Part shown: positions 53,510 to 61,881 of the stretch, piece by piece
How the letters are laid out: each line of letters starts with the position of its first letter
How positions within the stretch are numbered: the stretch's first letter is position 1
NCBI GenBank assembly: GCA_017308135.1
Contig: JAFKFM010000007.1
Location: 514,001-578,000, forward strand
Reading direction: 5' to 3'
Source: Alphaproteobacteria bacterium
GTDB lineage: Bacteria; Pseudomonadota; Alphaproteobacteria; CACIAM-22H2
Length of the DNA: 64,000 bases
Position numbers and translations under genes: made by a program
The notes under the pieces: generated by a model
What the model saw: the letters and a program-made list of their open reading frames with translations, nothing else
Told to the model about the DNA's origin: nothing
Databases searched by the model: none

Positions 53510-54451
53510 TCAGTACCGGATCCGCGGATCGAACAGAGTGTAGGACAGATCGACCAGCAGATTCACCAGCACGTAGATGCCGGCGAAGATCATGATCACG
53601 CCTTGGACGATCGGATAGTCGCGGCGCGAGATCGCGTCGACCACGAGCCGGCCCACACCGGGGATGTTGAACACCGTCTCGGTGATCACGACGCCGCCGA
53701 TCAGAAGCGCCACGCCGATGCCGATCACCGTGACGATCGGCACGGCCGCGTTTTTCAGCGCATGGCGCAACAGCAGCGGGCGTGCCGCCACGCCCTTGGC
53801 TTTGCCGGTGCGGATATAATCCTCGGACAGGACTTCAAGCATCGCCGCGCGGGCGATACGCGCGATCAAAGCGACATAAGCCATGCCGAGTGCTAGCGAC
53901 GGTAGGACGAGATTGTGAAGCCACGGGCCGATCCCTTCCGAAATCCGCGTATAGCCTTGGACCGGCAGCCAGCGCAGATCGATGGCAAAGACGAAAATCA
54001 GGATATAGCCGACGACGAAAACCGGCAGCGAGAATCCCATCACCGCGAAGCCCATGACGCTTCGGTCGATCCAAGTGCCCGGATTGGCGGCCGCGACCAC
54101 GCCCAGCGACACGGCGACGACGACCGCGAAGGAGATGGTGGTGAGGGCGAGGGAGATCGTCGGCTCGGCGCGCTGGCCGATCAGCACGATCACCGGATCG
54201 CCCCAGAACAGCGAGTTGCCGAGATCGCCTTGGATCAGGGCGAAGCACCACAGCGCGAACTGCTTCCACAGCGGCTGATCGAAGCCGAGCTTGGCGCGGA
54301 TCGCGGCGATCTGGTCGGTCGTGGCGTTGTCGCCCGCCATGATCGCGGCGGGATCGCCGGGCGACAGATGCAGCAGCATGAACACGATGATCGCGACCAG
54401 CGTCATCACCGGCACGGTCATCAAAATGCGTCGGACGATATATGCGAGCAT
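53510..54451 (-). CDS. Dipeptide-type ABC transporter permease (DppB type)
   Basis: A 313-residue permease with six helices: MLAYIVRRILMTVPVMTLVAIIVFMLLHLSPGDPA at the start, GDLGNSLFWGDPV, and the coupling EAA loop EDYIRTGKAKGVAARPLLLRHALKNA. It forms the pore with DppC. A strong hairpin lies 19 bp upstream, between it and the binding-protein gene. Confidence 0.93.
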   Translation of the reverse strand: MLAYIVRRILMTVPVMTLVAIIVFMLLHLSPGDPAAIMAGDNATTDQIAAIRAKLGFDQPLWKQFALWCFALIQGDLGNSLFWGDPVIVLIGQRAEPTISLALTTISFAVVVAVSLGVVAAANPGTWIDRSVMGFAVMGFSLPVFVVGYILIFVFAIDLRWLPVQGYTRISEGIGPWLHNLVLPSLALGMAYVALIARIARAAMLEVLSEDYIRTGKAKGVAARPLLLRHALKNAAVPIVTVIGIGVALLIGGVVITETVFNIPGVGRLVVDAISRRDYPIVQGVIMIFAGIYVLVNLLVDLSYTLFDPRIRY

Positions 54452-54469
54452 CGGCTATTCCCAAGCGCA

Positions 54470-54496
54470 CCGATGCGCCCGAACGGGGCGCATCGG
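54470..54496 (-). promoter_or_regulatory. Intergenic hairpin between binding-protein and permease genes
   Basis: CCGATGCGCCC and GGGCGCATCGG make a perfect 11-bp stem with a 5-nt loop, 33 nt after the binding-protein stop. No U-tract follows, so mRNA 3'-end protection or partial attenuation is more likely than full termination. Confidence 0.65.
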
Positions 54497-54528
54497 CGGC
54501 TCGAACGCGAAACGAAAAGGAATGCCGA

Positions 54529-56136
54529 TCAGACCTTCTCGACGTTCCACCAGGGAATGATCTCCGCGACCGACAGAAGACCTTGGAGATTGGTACGCAT
54601 CGCGGCCGGCTGGATCCACTGGCCGTAATAGACCTGCGGCACGAAGTTCCAGGCGTTCTCCTGGATTTCGCGGGCGATGCGCTGGCGATCGGCCAGGGTT
54701 TCGCCGACCGCCCATTGGGCACGCAGCTGTTCGTGCTTTTCGTCGCTCGGCCAGCCGAACCACGCCTTGTCGCCGGTCGCGGCGTGCGCGGCGAGCAGGA
54801 TGGGGTGGCCGATGGCGGTGCCGCCCGACGAGGTGATGAAGATGTTCCAGCCGCCTTGCGCGGGCGGCGCCTTGTTGGCGCGGCGCTGGACGACGTTCGA
54901 CCAATCCATCGATTCGACGCGGACGTTGAAGCCGCCTTGGCGCAGTTCTTGGGCCAGAAGCTGGGCCGCGTTGCTCATATAGGGGATGTTGGTCGCCTGC
55001 ATCAGCAGGACTTCCTCGCCCTTGTAGCCGGCTTCGGCCAGCAGCGCCTTCGACTTGGCGAAGTTCTGCCCGCCCGTGTACCAGCCGATATTCGCGTCGT
55101 TCGACATCGGCGTGCCCATGCCGAAGAAGGACGGCGTGTCCTTCGCGTATTTCGACGTGCCGAACGTCGCGCGCATGTGGTCCGACTGCTTGACGCAGTA
55201 AAGCAGCGCTTGGCGGCACTTCACGTTGTCGAACGGCGGATGCAGGAAGTTCGGCCGGATCTGACCGACCAAGCCCACTTCGTTGAGGACTTGGATCTTG
55301 ATGTTCCGATCGGCTTCCAGCTGCGGCATGAAATCCGCCTGTGGAATTTCGTAGAAGTCGATTTCGCCGGCCTGCAACGCCGCCACGGCCGTTTGGCTGT
55401 CGGGCATATTGACGAAGACGACGCGATCGACCTTGACGACCTTGCCGCCCGAAATCCCGCTGGGCGCTTCGTTGCGCGGCACGTAGTTCGGGTTGCGGTC
55501 GTAAACATACTGCGTGCCGGGCCGCGTCTCGGCCAGGTTCAGCGTGAACGGGCCGGAACCGACGACCGTCTCGATCTTCTGCATCGGATCGGTTTCGGCT
55601 TCCTTCTTGCGCATCATGAAGCCGACCGGCGTCGTGGTCTTGGCGAGCACGTCGAGGACGAGGCCGTAACGCTCTTTGAGCGAAATGGTGAAGGTCTTCT
55701 CGTCCTTCGCGGCGATATCCTTGACGCGTTGCATCATGTGCTGGCCGCCGCCGTCGCGCACGGCCCAGCGCTTGATCGACGGGATGACGTCCGCCGTCGT
55801 CACATCCGTCCCGTCATGCCATTTGAGGCCGGGGCGAAGTTCGAAGGTCCAAGTCATCGAGCCGGCGTCGTAATCGTAGCGGTTGACCATCTGCGGTTTC
55901 GCGTCGCCCTTGCTGTCGATGCCGAACAGCGTGTCGTAGACCATGCCGCCGTGATAGGCGGACATGTTCGCCGTCGTCCAGATCGGGTCGTAGCTGGGAA
56001 CGTCGCCGTGGAACACGGCGCGAATCGTGCGCGCCGCCGAAGGCCGCGCTTGGGCCATCGCCAACGACGGGGCCGCCATGGCCGCCATCGCGGCGGCCGA
56101 GCTCTTGAGAATTGTGCGTCGCGCAATCTTGGTCAT
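54529..56136 (-). CDS. Dipeptide-type ABC transporter substrate-binding protein
   Basis: A 535-residue class 5 periplasmic binding protein. The leader has a twin arginine (IARRTILKSSAAAMAAMAAPSLAMAQ), so Tat export is possible. Family stretches are YDTLFGIDSKGDAKPQMVNRY, TFELRPGLKWHDGTDVTTADVIPSIKRW and GSGPFTLN. It is the first gene of the operon SBP-DppB-DppC-DppD-DppF-SelA-like. Exact peptide or opine ligand unknown. Confidence 0.9.
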   Translation of the reverse strand: MTKIARRTILKSSAAAMAAMAAPSLAMAQARPSAARTIRAVFHGDVPSYDPIWTTANMSAYHGGMVYDTLFGIDSKGDAKPQMVNRYDYDAGSMTWTFELRPGLKWHDGTDVTTADVIPSIKRWAVRDGGGQHMMQRVKDIAAKDEKTFTISLKERYGLVLDVLAKTTTPVGFMMRKKEAETDPMQKIETVVGSGPFTLNLAETRPGTQYVYDRNPNYVPRNEAPSGISGGKVVKVDRVVFVNMPDSQTAVAALQAGEIDFYEIPQADFMPQLEADRNIKIQVLNEVGLVGQIRPNFLHPPFDNVKCRQALLYCVKQSDHMRATFGTSKYAKDTPSFFGMGTPMSNDANIGWYTGGQNFAKSKALLAEAGYKGEEVLLMQATNIPYMSNAAQLLAQELRQGGFNVRVESMDWSNVVQRRANKAPPAQGGWNIFITSSGGTAIGHPILLAAHAATGDKAWFGWPSDEKHEQLRAQWAVGETLADRQRIAREIQENAWNFVPQVYYGQWIQPAAMRTNLQGLLSVAEIIPWWNVEKV

Positions 56137-56172
56137 GTGACCCTCCCTGTTTTTGTTTTGATGCTGAGGACG

Positions 56173-56218
56173 CTGCGGGTACGAAGACAGGTACTGCGAA
56201 TACAGATACTGCGGGTAC
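56173..56218. repeat. Three CTGCGRRTAC direct repeats upstream of the binding-protein gene
   Basis: CTGCGGGTAC (56173-56182), CTGCGAATAC (56194-56203) and CTGCGGGTAC (56209-56218) lie 37-82 bp before the binding-protein start. The last two sit in a 15-bp tandem unit beginning ACAGRTACTGCG. They could be a regulator-binding array. Confidence 0.5.
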
Positions 56219-56316
56219 GCCAGATCAGGTCGGGGCCTTGTTTCGCCCTTAATTACAGCACGAGCTTGTCATAGCCCTAATCGGGCGGCAAGGCCGGTTT
56301 GGTCATATGAATGGTA

Positions 56317-57786
56317 TCAGAAGATCAATCCCGGCGACGTTGTGGGATCCAGCGGATAAATCGGGCGTTGAATCCGCGTGAACGGAATCTTCCGGTAGTC
56401 CCGCGGGATCGGGCCGTCGGAATCGATATAGATCACCTTCTTGGCGATCGGGCCGAAAGCCGCCATGAAATGGTTCGTCGATTTGACGACAAGCATTTTT
56501 CGTGCGCGCGGGTCGATGCCGACATTCTCGAACAGCTCCAGCCCCAGCGCCTGCGTGCGGTTGGAGATCAGCACGACCTCGACGCCGCCGATTTTCACCG
56601 CCGCGCAGTCGCCGAGCGGAACTTGGGTGGGGCCGAAGCTTTGGCGGCAATCGCGCTTGAGGCCGACGACCGTAACCTTCGCGTCGATCGGTTGGCCCGA
56701 GGCGGGGCCGATCTTCCCGCCGAAGCGCAGCGCGAACGTGGCGCCGAGCCCGGCGTCGAAACATAAGCGCACCGCGATCGGGTCCCAGATCGGCCCGACC
56801 GCCGCTTCCTGCGCATCGCGTTCGATCAAGCGGCGCAAGATCGTCGTGTTGTCGGACGGCGCACCGCCGCCCGCATTGTCGGCGGGATCGGCCATCACGA
56901 CCGGGGCGGCGTTGAACGCCATCGCGGCGGAGATGCCGCCATCGACGTCGAGATAATCGGGCATCGTCTTGCCGCGCATGGCGACGAATTCCTCGCCGAT
57001 CTCGGTCGCGAGCTTGTCGGCCTGTTTCTTGTCGCCGTCGACGATGACGAGAATACGCCCCGTCATCTCGGGCACGTCGGCATAGGGGAAGCAATGGCCG
57101 ATGGAGATCGACAGGATGCCGTTCTTGCCTTCCATCGCGATCATCCGATCGACGAAGGCGCGCATCAAAGGCAGCGTCGTGGGATAGCTTTGGATCTGGC
57201 GGCAATCATAGACTGACGTCACGGGCTTGATCTCGCCGCGGATCGTGCGTAGCACGAGGTTCAGCACGTCCTCCGCGCGCTCGACGACGTCGGTATGCGG
57301 AAATTCCTTATAGAGAACGATGATGTCGGCGAACTTCACGCGCCGCAGCGTCAAATGGCAATGCGGGTCGAGTTCGACGCCGATCACGCATTTCGGACCG
57401 ACGATCGCGCGCGCGCGTTCGATGATGTCGCCTTCGACGTCCTCGTAGCCATGCGCGACCATCGCGCCATGCAAGCCCAGCAACACGCCGTCGACCGGCA
57501 TCGCGGCTTTCAACTGGTCGAGGATCTCGTCGCGCATGAACTCATAGTCTTTGCGGTTCGTCGTGCCCGCCGGGCTCGCGGCGAAGCAACTGCCTTCGAT
57601 CAGCGTGAAGCCGTCGGCTTTCGCGCGTTTGCGCGCCACCCATAAAGGGGCGGTGCACATCAGCGGCGTATCGTCGGGATGTTCGCCGGGCCGCAGGAAG
57701 ACGCATTCCTTGTAGGCTTCAAGACTGGTCGGCAGCGGCGAGAACGTATTCGTCTCGGTCGCGATCGTCGCGGCGAACAGGCGCAT
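56317..57786 (-). CDS. M81-family metallopeptidase (MlrC-like)
   Basis: A 489-residue protein of the MlrC family, named after the last enzyme of microcystin degradation. Characteristic pieces are ATIATETNTFSPLPT, LLGLHGAMVAHGYEDVEGD and GVELDPHCHLTL (likely zinc ligands), then KEFPHTDVVERA, and ADPADNAGGGAPSDNTTILRRLIE. ATG at 57786 opens the canonical MRLFAATIATETN start. It is upstream of the peptide transporter on the same strand with 180 bp between, and divergent from the deacylase gene. Confidence 0.9.
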   Translation of the reverse strand: MRLFAATIATETNTFSPLPTSLEAYKECVFLRPGEHPDDTPLMCTAPLWVARKRAKADGFTLIEGSCFAASPAGTTNRKDYEFMRDEILDQLKAAMPVDGVLLGLHGAMVAHGYEDVEGDIIERARAIVGPKCVIGVELDPHCHLTLRRVKFADIIVLYKEFPHTDVVERAEDVLNLVLRTIRGEIKPVTSVYDCRQIQSYPTTLPLMRAFVDRMIAMEGKNGILSISIGHCFPYADVPEMTGRILVIVDGDKKQADKLATEIGEEFVAMRGKTMPDYLDVDGGISAAMAFNAAPVVMADPADNAGGGAPSDNTTILRRLIERDAQEAAVGPIWDPIAVRLCFDAGLGATFALRFGGKIGPASGQPIDAKVTVVGLKRDCRQSFGPTQVPLGDCAAVKIGGVEVVLISNRTQALGLELFENVGIDPRARKMLVVKSTNHFMAAFGPIAKKVIYIDSDGPIPRDYRKIPFTRIQRPIYPLDPTTSPGLIF

Positions 57787-57862
57787 TTTTATTCTTCTCC
57801 CTGGATTTGATGTTTCGGCCAGCATAGCCTTTCGGTTCCGCTGCGCGGAAGGGGCGAAGAAA

Positions 57863-58870
57863 ATGGGAAAACCAACGCGGCTCGTCAGCGACATCGATTT
57901 CGACAAAGACGGCAAGCAAGTCACCTGGCTTGGCTTGCCGCATTCGGTGACGCGATCCGCCTATGGCCGGATCATGATACCGATCGCTTGCATCAAAAAC
58001 GGGAAGGGGCCGACGGCGTTTTTCCAAGCGGGCAATCATGGCGACGAATACGAAGGGCAGATCGCGCTCGCGAAGTTGATCCGGGCGCTCGAACCGGGGG
58101 AGATCCAAGGCCGCGTCATCATTTTGCCGGCCGCGAATTTACCCGCTGCGATGGAGGGTGCGCGCGTGTCGCCGATCGACGGCGGCAATCTCAATCGCGT
58201 GTTCCCCGGCGATCCCGACGGCACGGTCACGCAGCAGATCGCCTATTACATCGACAGCGAATTGTTCCCGCGCGCCGATCTGTTTCACGATCTGCATTCG
58301 GGCGGCGGCTCGCTCGAATACATGCCCTTCGCGTCGATGCATGAAGGCAAAGATGCGGCGATGAATGCGCGCTGCCGCGATGCGTTGCTCGCTTTCGCGC
58401 CCGATCTCGCGCTGATCTGGAAACTCGGCAACGACATACGCTTCGCGCCCGCCGCGGCGATGCATCGCGGCGTGCCGGCCCTCGGCGGTGAGTTCGGCGG
58501 CACGGGTGCCGTCGATCGCAAAGCGTTGGCGATGGTCGAGCGCGGCCTGCGCCGCCAACTCGTCGCGATGGGGATTATGGAAAAGTCGAAGGATTGGGCG
58601 GTATTGCCGCCGCCGCGCCGCGCCAGCGTTCCCGGCGATGCGTGGCACGTGTTCGCGCCCGAGCCCGGCCTCTTCGAGCCCGCGACCGATCTGGGCGAAA
58701 ACGTGCGCAAGGGCCAACTCTGCGGCCATGTCCATTTCATCGACAATCCGGCGCGCGCACCCGTGCCGTGCCATTATCGGGAAGATGGGTTTGTCGTGTG
58801 CCGGCGCCATTACGGCCGCGTGGAACGCGGCGATTGCGTCGCCCATCTCGCGGTCGACGAATCCTGGTGA
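57863..58870 (+). CDS. AstE/aspartoacylase-family deacylase (DoeB-like)
   Basis: A 335-residue zinc carboxypeptidase-type deacylase. Zinc ligands are H59 and E62 in AGNHGDEYEG and H145 in FHDLHSGG; LEPGEIQGRVIILPAANLPA and DGGNLNRVFPGDPDG follow the family. The length and wording are close to DoeB/EutE-type N-acetyl-diamino acid deacetylases as well as succinylglutamate desuccinylase. It probably removes an N-acyl group from an amino acid derived from an imported compound. Divergent from the M81 gene, 76 bp apart. Confidence 0.85.
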   Translation: MGKPTRLVSDIDFDKDGKQVTWLGLPHSVTRSAYGRIMIPIACIKNGKGPTAFFQAGNHGDEYEGQIALAKLIRALEPGEIQGRVIILPAANLPAAMEGARVSPIDGGNLNRVFPGDPDGTVTQQIAYYIDSELFPRADLFHDLHSGGGSLEYMPFASMHEGKDAAMNARCRDALLAFAPDLALIWKLGNDIRFAPAAAMHRGVPALGGEFGGTGAVDRKALAMVERGLRRQLVAMGIMEKSKDWAVLPPPRRASVPGDAWHVFAPEPGLFEPATDLGENVRKGQLCGHVHFIDNPARAPVPCHYREDGFVVCRRHYGRVERGDCVAHLAVDESW

Positions 58871-59107
58871 GCGGCGTGACGGCAAGCGCATGACCTTGGG
58901 GCGTCGCGTCACCTGCGTTGCGGTTCCCAACCGCGCGGCGATGATGACTGTCCCTTCGACGCGCAACTCGTCCGGCCTTGTCCCGCCACTCGACAAGCCG
59001 GCATTGGCGCGCGACGCTCGCCGCGTGCGTTCCGGATCGTTCATGTCTTTCAGATGGTTATTCGAGTGTCCGAAGTGCTCCAGCGGAGCCAGTCCGGACG
59101 GAAGATT

Positions 59108-59150
59108 TGGTAGCAGCGGAGGGATTTGAACCCCCGACCAAGGGATTCGT
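59108..59150 (-). tRNA. tRNA 3'-half fragment (probable attachment-site remnant)
   Basis: Read on the minus strand the fragment gives ACGAA, a TCCCT anticodon-stem half, a 5-nt variable loop TGGTC, a T-arm GGGGG-TTCAAAT-CCCTC, seven acceptor bases, A and CCA. All lengths fit a tRNA from the anticodon loop to the CCA end. No D-arm or 5' acceptor strand occurs in the next 100 bases, so it is not a whole gene. Anticodon identity cannot be assigned safely. Confidence 0.7.
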
Positions 59151-59686
59151 TTTTCTGGGTCACAGATTAGGCGCTATCGGCGCGCGATGTTGCGATCGTT
59201 GGCTAGGTCGCGGCGCTTGTTGTCGGGTCAAGCGGCCCCGGAAGGGCCCCAGCGCACTGGACGCCCGCGCATGCCGCAAATTTGCAGCTACGACGTCTTT
59301 GGGCGTTGGTACCTGGGTTCTATGGCCAGCTCCCTCGATTTTGGCGCAGCTACCAGCCTGTTTTTGCCAGCTACCCGACCAGACTTGAAAAAAATGCGGT
59401 TGCTACCCGCAATTCCGCCAAGGGCCAGGGCTGGTGAGTTAGATTTACTATAATAATATCAGTAAGTTGTTTCGAAATTGATTGGGCAGCTAAATTGATT
59501 GCTAGCTAGGCAGTCAGAATCCAAGATTCGGTCCTTTAAGCGGGCACGGCGAGGGATGGCGGAGGTGTTTCGTCCAGCCTTCGTCCGTGGCGCATTTCGT
59601 CGTCCACTTGCCCCGCCAAAATCCAATATCGAGCGCGCGCCAACGATGCGGATACGTCCGAGGCACCGATCGTTGTTTTCGAAAAA

Positions 59687-59715
59687 TTGGTAAGGCCACT
59701 TGACAGGTAAGGCCA
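59687..59715. promoter_or_regulatory. Paired GntR-type operators flanking a -35 box
   Basis: GGTAAGGCCA occurs at 59689-59698 and 59706-59715, a 17-bp period. Each is a TGG/GGnnnnnCC-type half-symmetrical site like FadR-subfamily operators. TTGACA (59700-59705) sits exactly between them, so a bound repressor would block RNA polymerase. The next gene is a FadR-type regulator, suggesting autoregulation. Confidence 0.6.
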
Positions 59716-59737
59716 AAATGTGATTTCTCTTGGGTCG

Positions 59738-60469
59738 ATGAAACCGACCCCCAAAGCAACGCTCAGCCGTCTCGCCGTCGTTCGGCCCAAACGGCTTTAC
59801 GAACAGATCGCCGAGCAGGTCGAAGCGCTGATCCGCGACGGCAGTTTCGCGCCGGGCACACGGTTGCCGGCCGAGCGCGAATTGGCCGAGCAACTCGGCG
59901 TCAGCCGTCCGTCGATCCGCGAGGCGCTGATCGCGCTGGAAGCCGCCGGCCTGATCGAAACGCGGATCGGCGACGGCACCTATGTGCGCGACGCCTCCGG
60001 TGGCAAGCCGGTGTTTCCGCTGGAGACGTCGAAGGATTTGGGGCCGGGCACGCTCGAACAATTCGAGGCGCGCCGTGCGATCGAAACGACCATCGCTGAG
60101 ATGGCGGCGCGCCGCGCCTCGACATCTGAGATCGAAGACCTTCGCGATTGCGTTGCGCGCATGCGCAAGTTGATCGAGGCCGGCAAGTCGCCTTCGGAAG
60201 AGCATCGCTATTTCCACGCGCGCTTGGCCGAAATCGCGGGCAACTCGATCCTGGCGGGGGCCGTCAAAGAGCTTTGGCGCCTGCGCCAAGGCGAGATGTG
60301 GGATTTGCTACGACGCCACGTCGAAAACTCCCAAAGCTGGCGCGACGGTCTGGAATTCCGCGAGCGCCTGATATCCGCGCTGGCGGCGCAGGATCCGGCG
60401 AAGGCGCGCAAGGAAATGCGGCGCCATTTCGATCGGGTCGAGAAGCTCTATTTCGATACCAAAATCTGA
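59738..60469 (+). CDS. FadR-subfamily GntR transcriptional regulator
   Basis: A 243-residue regulator. The winged HTH spans about residues 20-85 (LYEQIAEQVEALIRDGSFAPGTRLPAERELAEQLGVSRPSIREALIALEAAGLI), and the FCD effector domain from about 100 has EARRAIETTIAEMAARRA and HRYFHARLAEIAGN with metal-site histidines. Relatives respond to organic acids or sugar acids. ATG at 59738 is taken; GTG at 59720 would add six residues. It is 35 bp before the sugar-type ABC operon and probably controls it. Confidence 0.9.
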   Translation: MKPTPKATLSRLAVVRPKRLYEQIAEQVEALIRDGSFAPGTRLPAERELAEQLGVSRPSIREALIALEAAGLIETRIGDGTYVRDASGGKPVFPLETSKDLGPGTLEQFEARRAIETTIAEMAARRASTSEIEDLRDCVARMRKLIEAGKSPSEEHRYFHARLAEIAGNSILAGAVKELWRLRQGEMWDLLRRHVENSQSWRDGLEFRERLISALAAQDPAKARKEMRRHFDRVEKLYFDTKI

Positions 60470-60504
60470 CCAAGCGCGTCGAACGCGCGATAACGGAGGA
60501 AGCG

Positions 60505-61821
60505 ATGACCATCCAAGTGACGAGGCGCGTCGCGTTGGCCGGCGCAGGTGCGCTGGCGGTACCTGCGATCTGGCGCAACGCCGCGGCGCAGACGCCGGCG
60601 ACGGTGACGATGTGGACGTTCCTCGATCCCGCCAAACCGGGCGGGCGGGAATCCGCGCTCAAACAAATGATTGAATCGTTCGAGGCGAAAAATTCGAACG
60701 TGAAGATCCGCGTCGAGCCGCAGGTGTGGACGACGCTCGCAGAGAAATTCGTGCTCGGCCACAACACGCGCAACGCGCCGGATATCGGCTGGGTCAATGC
60801 CGAAAATCTCGGTCTGATCCTCAACACCGACGCGGCCGCCGATCTGAAGCCGCTGGTGGTCGATACGTGGTCGGCGCAGCGGCGCGACGATTTGGCCGTA
60901 CCCGCGGCCCTGCAGGCCGTGACCGTCGGGGGCAAGGTGCTCGCCATGCCGCTGATGGCGATCACTTGGACGCTGATGTACCGGCGCGATCTTCTGGCGC
61001 AAACGGGCTTGACGCCCGACAGCCTGAAGACCTGGGACGGCGTTCTCGAAGCCGCCAAGCGCATGACCAAGGATACGAATGGCGACGGTCAGCCGGATAT
61101 TTGGGGCCTTGGCCTCGGCCTCGCCAGCGAACGTTTCTCGGCGACGCCGGCAGTGCTCGCGGCGATCGGCGGGCAGAACGGCATATTCACCGACGACTGC
61201 AAGGCGCGCATCGCGACGCCGGAGGCCGAGCGTGCCCTTACCTGGCAGGCCGATCTCATCACCAAGCATCGCGTCACGCCGCGCGAGGCCGTTGCGATGA
61301 CGTCGGACGATGCGATCGATCAGTTCGCCGCCGGGCGCTACGGGATGATGATCATCGCCAATAGCCGTTTTGAACAGATACAGCGCACGGCGGCGGGCTG
61401 GAACAAGGACGATCTTGCCCAAGTCGGCATTCCGGGTTGGAACGCACAGAAGGGCGGCCCGGCCGTCATTACAGGCTGGTTCGCGGTCGCTTGGCGTAAC
61501 TCGCCGCGTCTGCGGCAAGCGGCGGCGTTCATCGATCACATGACAAATGCCGACGCGATGGCGCTGTGGCAGTCGCCGGGCGGTCAGGTGCCGATGCTAA
61601 AAAGCCTCGCCGCGAATCCGCGGATGGCCGAACCCGCGAATGCGCCGCTGCGCCTCGTCGCCAACGAGTTCTCGACGAACGGCTTCATGATGCCCGGCCG
61701 CTGCAATTGGTCGCGCACCTTGGCTGACTTTAATCTCGCCACGCAACAACTCGTGCTGGGACAGCGCAGCGCCGCCGACGCGCTGAAGATCGCCGAACGC
61801 ACGACACAGGAACGCCAGTAA
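60505..61821 (+). CDS. Sugar-type ABC transporter substrate-binding protein
   Basis: A 438-residue class 1 binding protein. The leader VTRRVALAGAGALAVPAIWRNAAAQ has a twin-arginine pair, so Tat export is plausible. The mature part has TVTMWTFLDPAKPGGRESALKQMIESFEAKN and later YRRDLLAQTGLTPDSLKTWDGVLEAAKRMTKD, as in glycerol-phosphate and oligosaccharide binders. GGAGGA precedes the ATG. Substrate is not readable; a GntR/FCD regulator upstream suggests a sugar acid or polyol. Confidence 0.88.
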   Translation: MTIQVTRRVALAGAGALAVPAIWRNAAAQTPATVTMWTFLDPAKPGGRESALKQMIESFEAKNSNVKIRVEPQVWTTLAEKFVLGHNTRNAPDIGWVNAENLGLILNTDAAADLKPLVVDTWSAQRRDDLAVPAALQAVTVGGKVLAMPLMAITWTLMYRRDLLAQTGLTPDSLKTWDGVLEAAKRMTKDTNGDGQPDIWGLGLGLASERFSATPAVLAAIGGQNGIFTDDCKARIATPEAERALTWQADLITKHRVTPREAVAMTSDDAIDQFAAGRYGMMIIANSRFEQIQRTAAGWNKDDLAQVGIPGWNAQKGGPAVITGWFAVAWRNSPRLRQAAAFIDHMTNADAMALWQSPGGQVPMLKSLAANPRMAEPANAPLRLVANEFSTNGFMMPGRCNWSRTLADFNLATQQLVLGQRSAADALKIAERTTQERQ

Positions 61822-61830
61822 AGGCCGGTC

Positions 61831-61858
61831 GCGGGCGGCGCCTTCGGGTGTCGTCCGC
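61831..61858 (+). promoter_or_regulatory. UUCG-capped hairpin between binding-protein and permease genes
   Basis: Ten nt after the binding-protein stop, bases 61831-61842 pair with 61847-61858 in a 12-bp stem (three G-U pairs) closed by a C(UUCG)G tetraloop, an exceptionally stable RNA cap. It fills most of the 60-bp gap to the permease gene and has no U-tract. Confidence 0.6.
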
Positions 61859-61881
61859 CGCCGTCCCACGGGATTGGGTCA

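Larger units (their letters stand above)
58871..59737. other. Gene-poor, locally AT-rich stretch with integration scar
   Basis: No credible protein gene lies here. It contains a tRNA 3' half (59108-59150), a GC-rich piece to about 59310, and a distinctly AT-rich part at about 59430-59510 (runs such as ATTTACTATAATAATATC) unlike the rest of the window. Composition and tRNA fragment suggest the edge of a past insertion. Confidence 0.55.

Noticed and set aside
59108..59260. A complete tRNA gene with an intron or long variable arm
   Set aside because: No D-arm or 5' acceptor strand complementary to the 3' acceptor was found upstream on the minus strand, so only a fragment is supported.
58978..59388. 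Open frame giving AEGFEPPTKG-type protein
   Set aside because: That peptide is the well-known artefact of translating across the 3' end of a tRNA on the opposite strand; the rest has no similarity to a protein.
59449..59454. Perfect TATAAT as a promoter
   Set aside because: No -35 at a suitable distance and no gene follows directly; the stretch is simply AT-rich.
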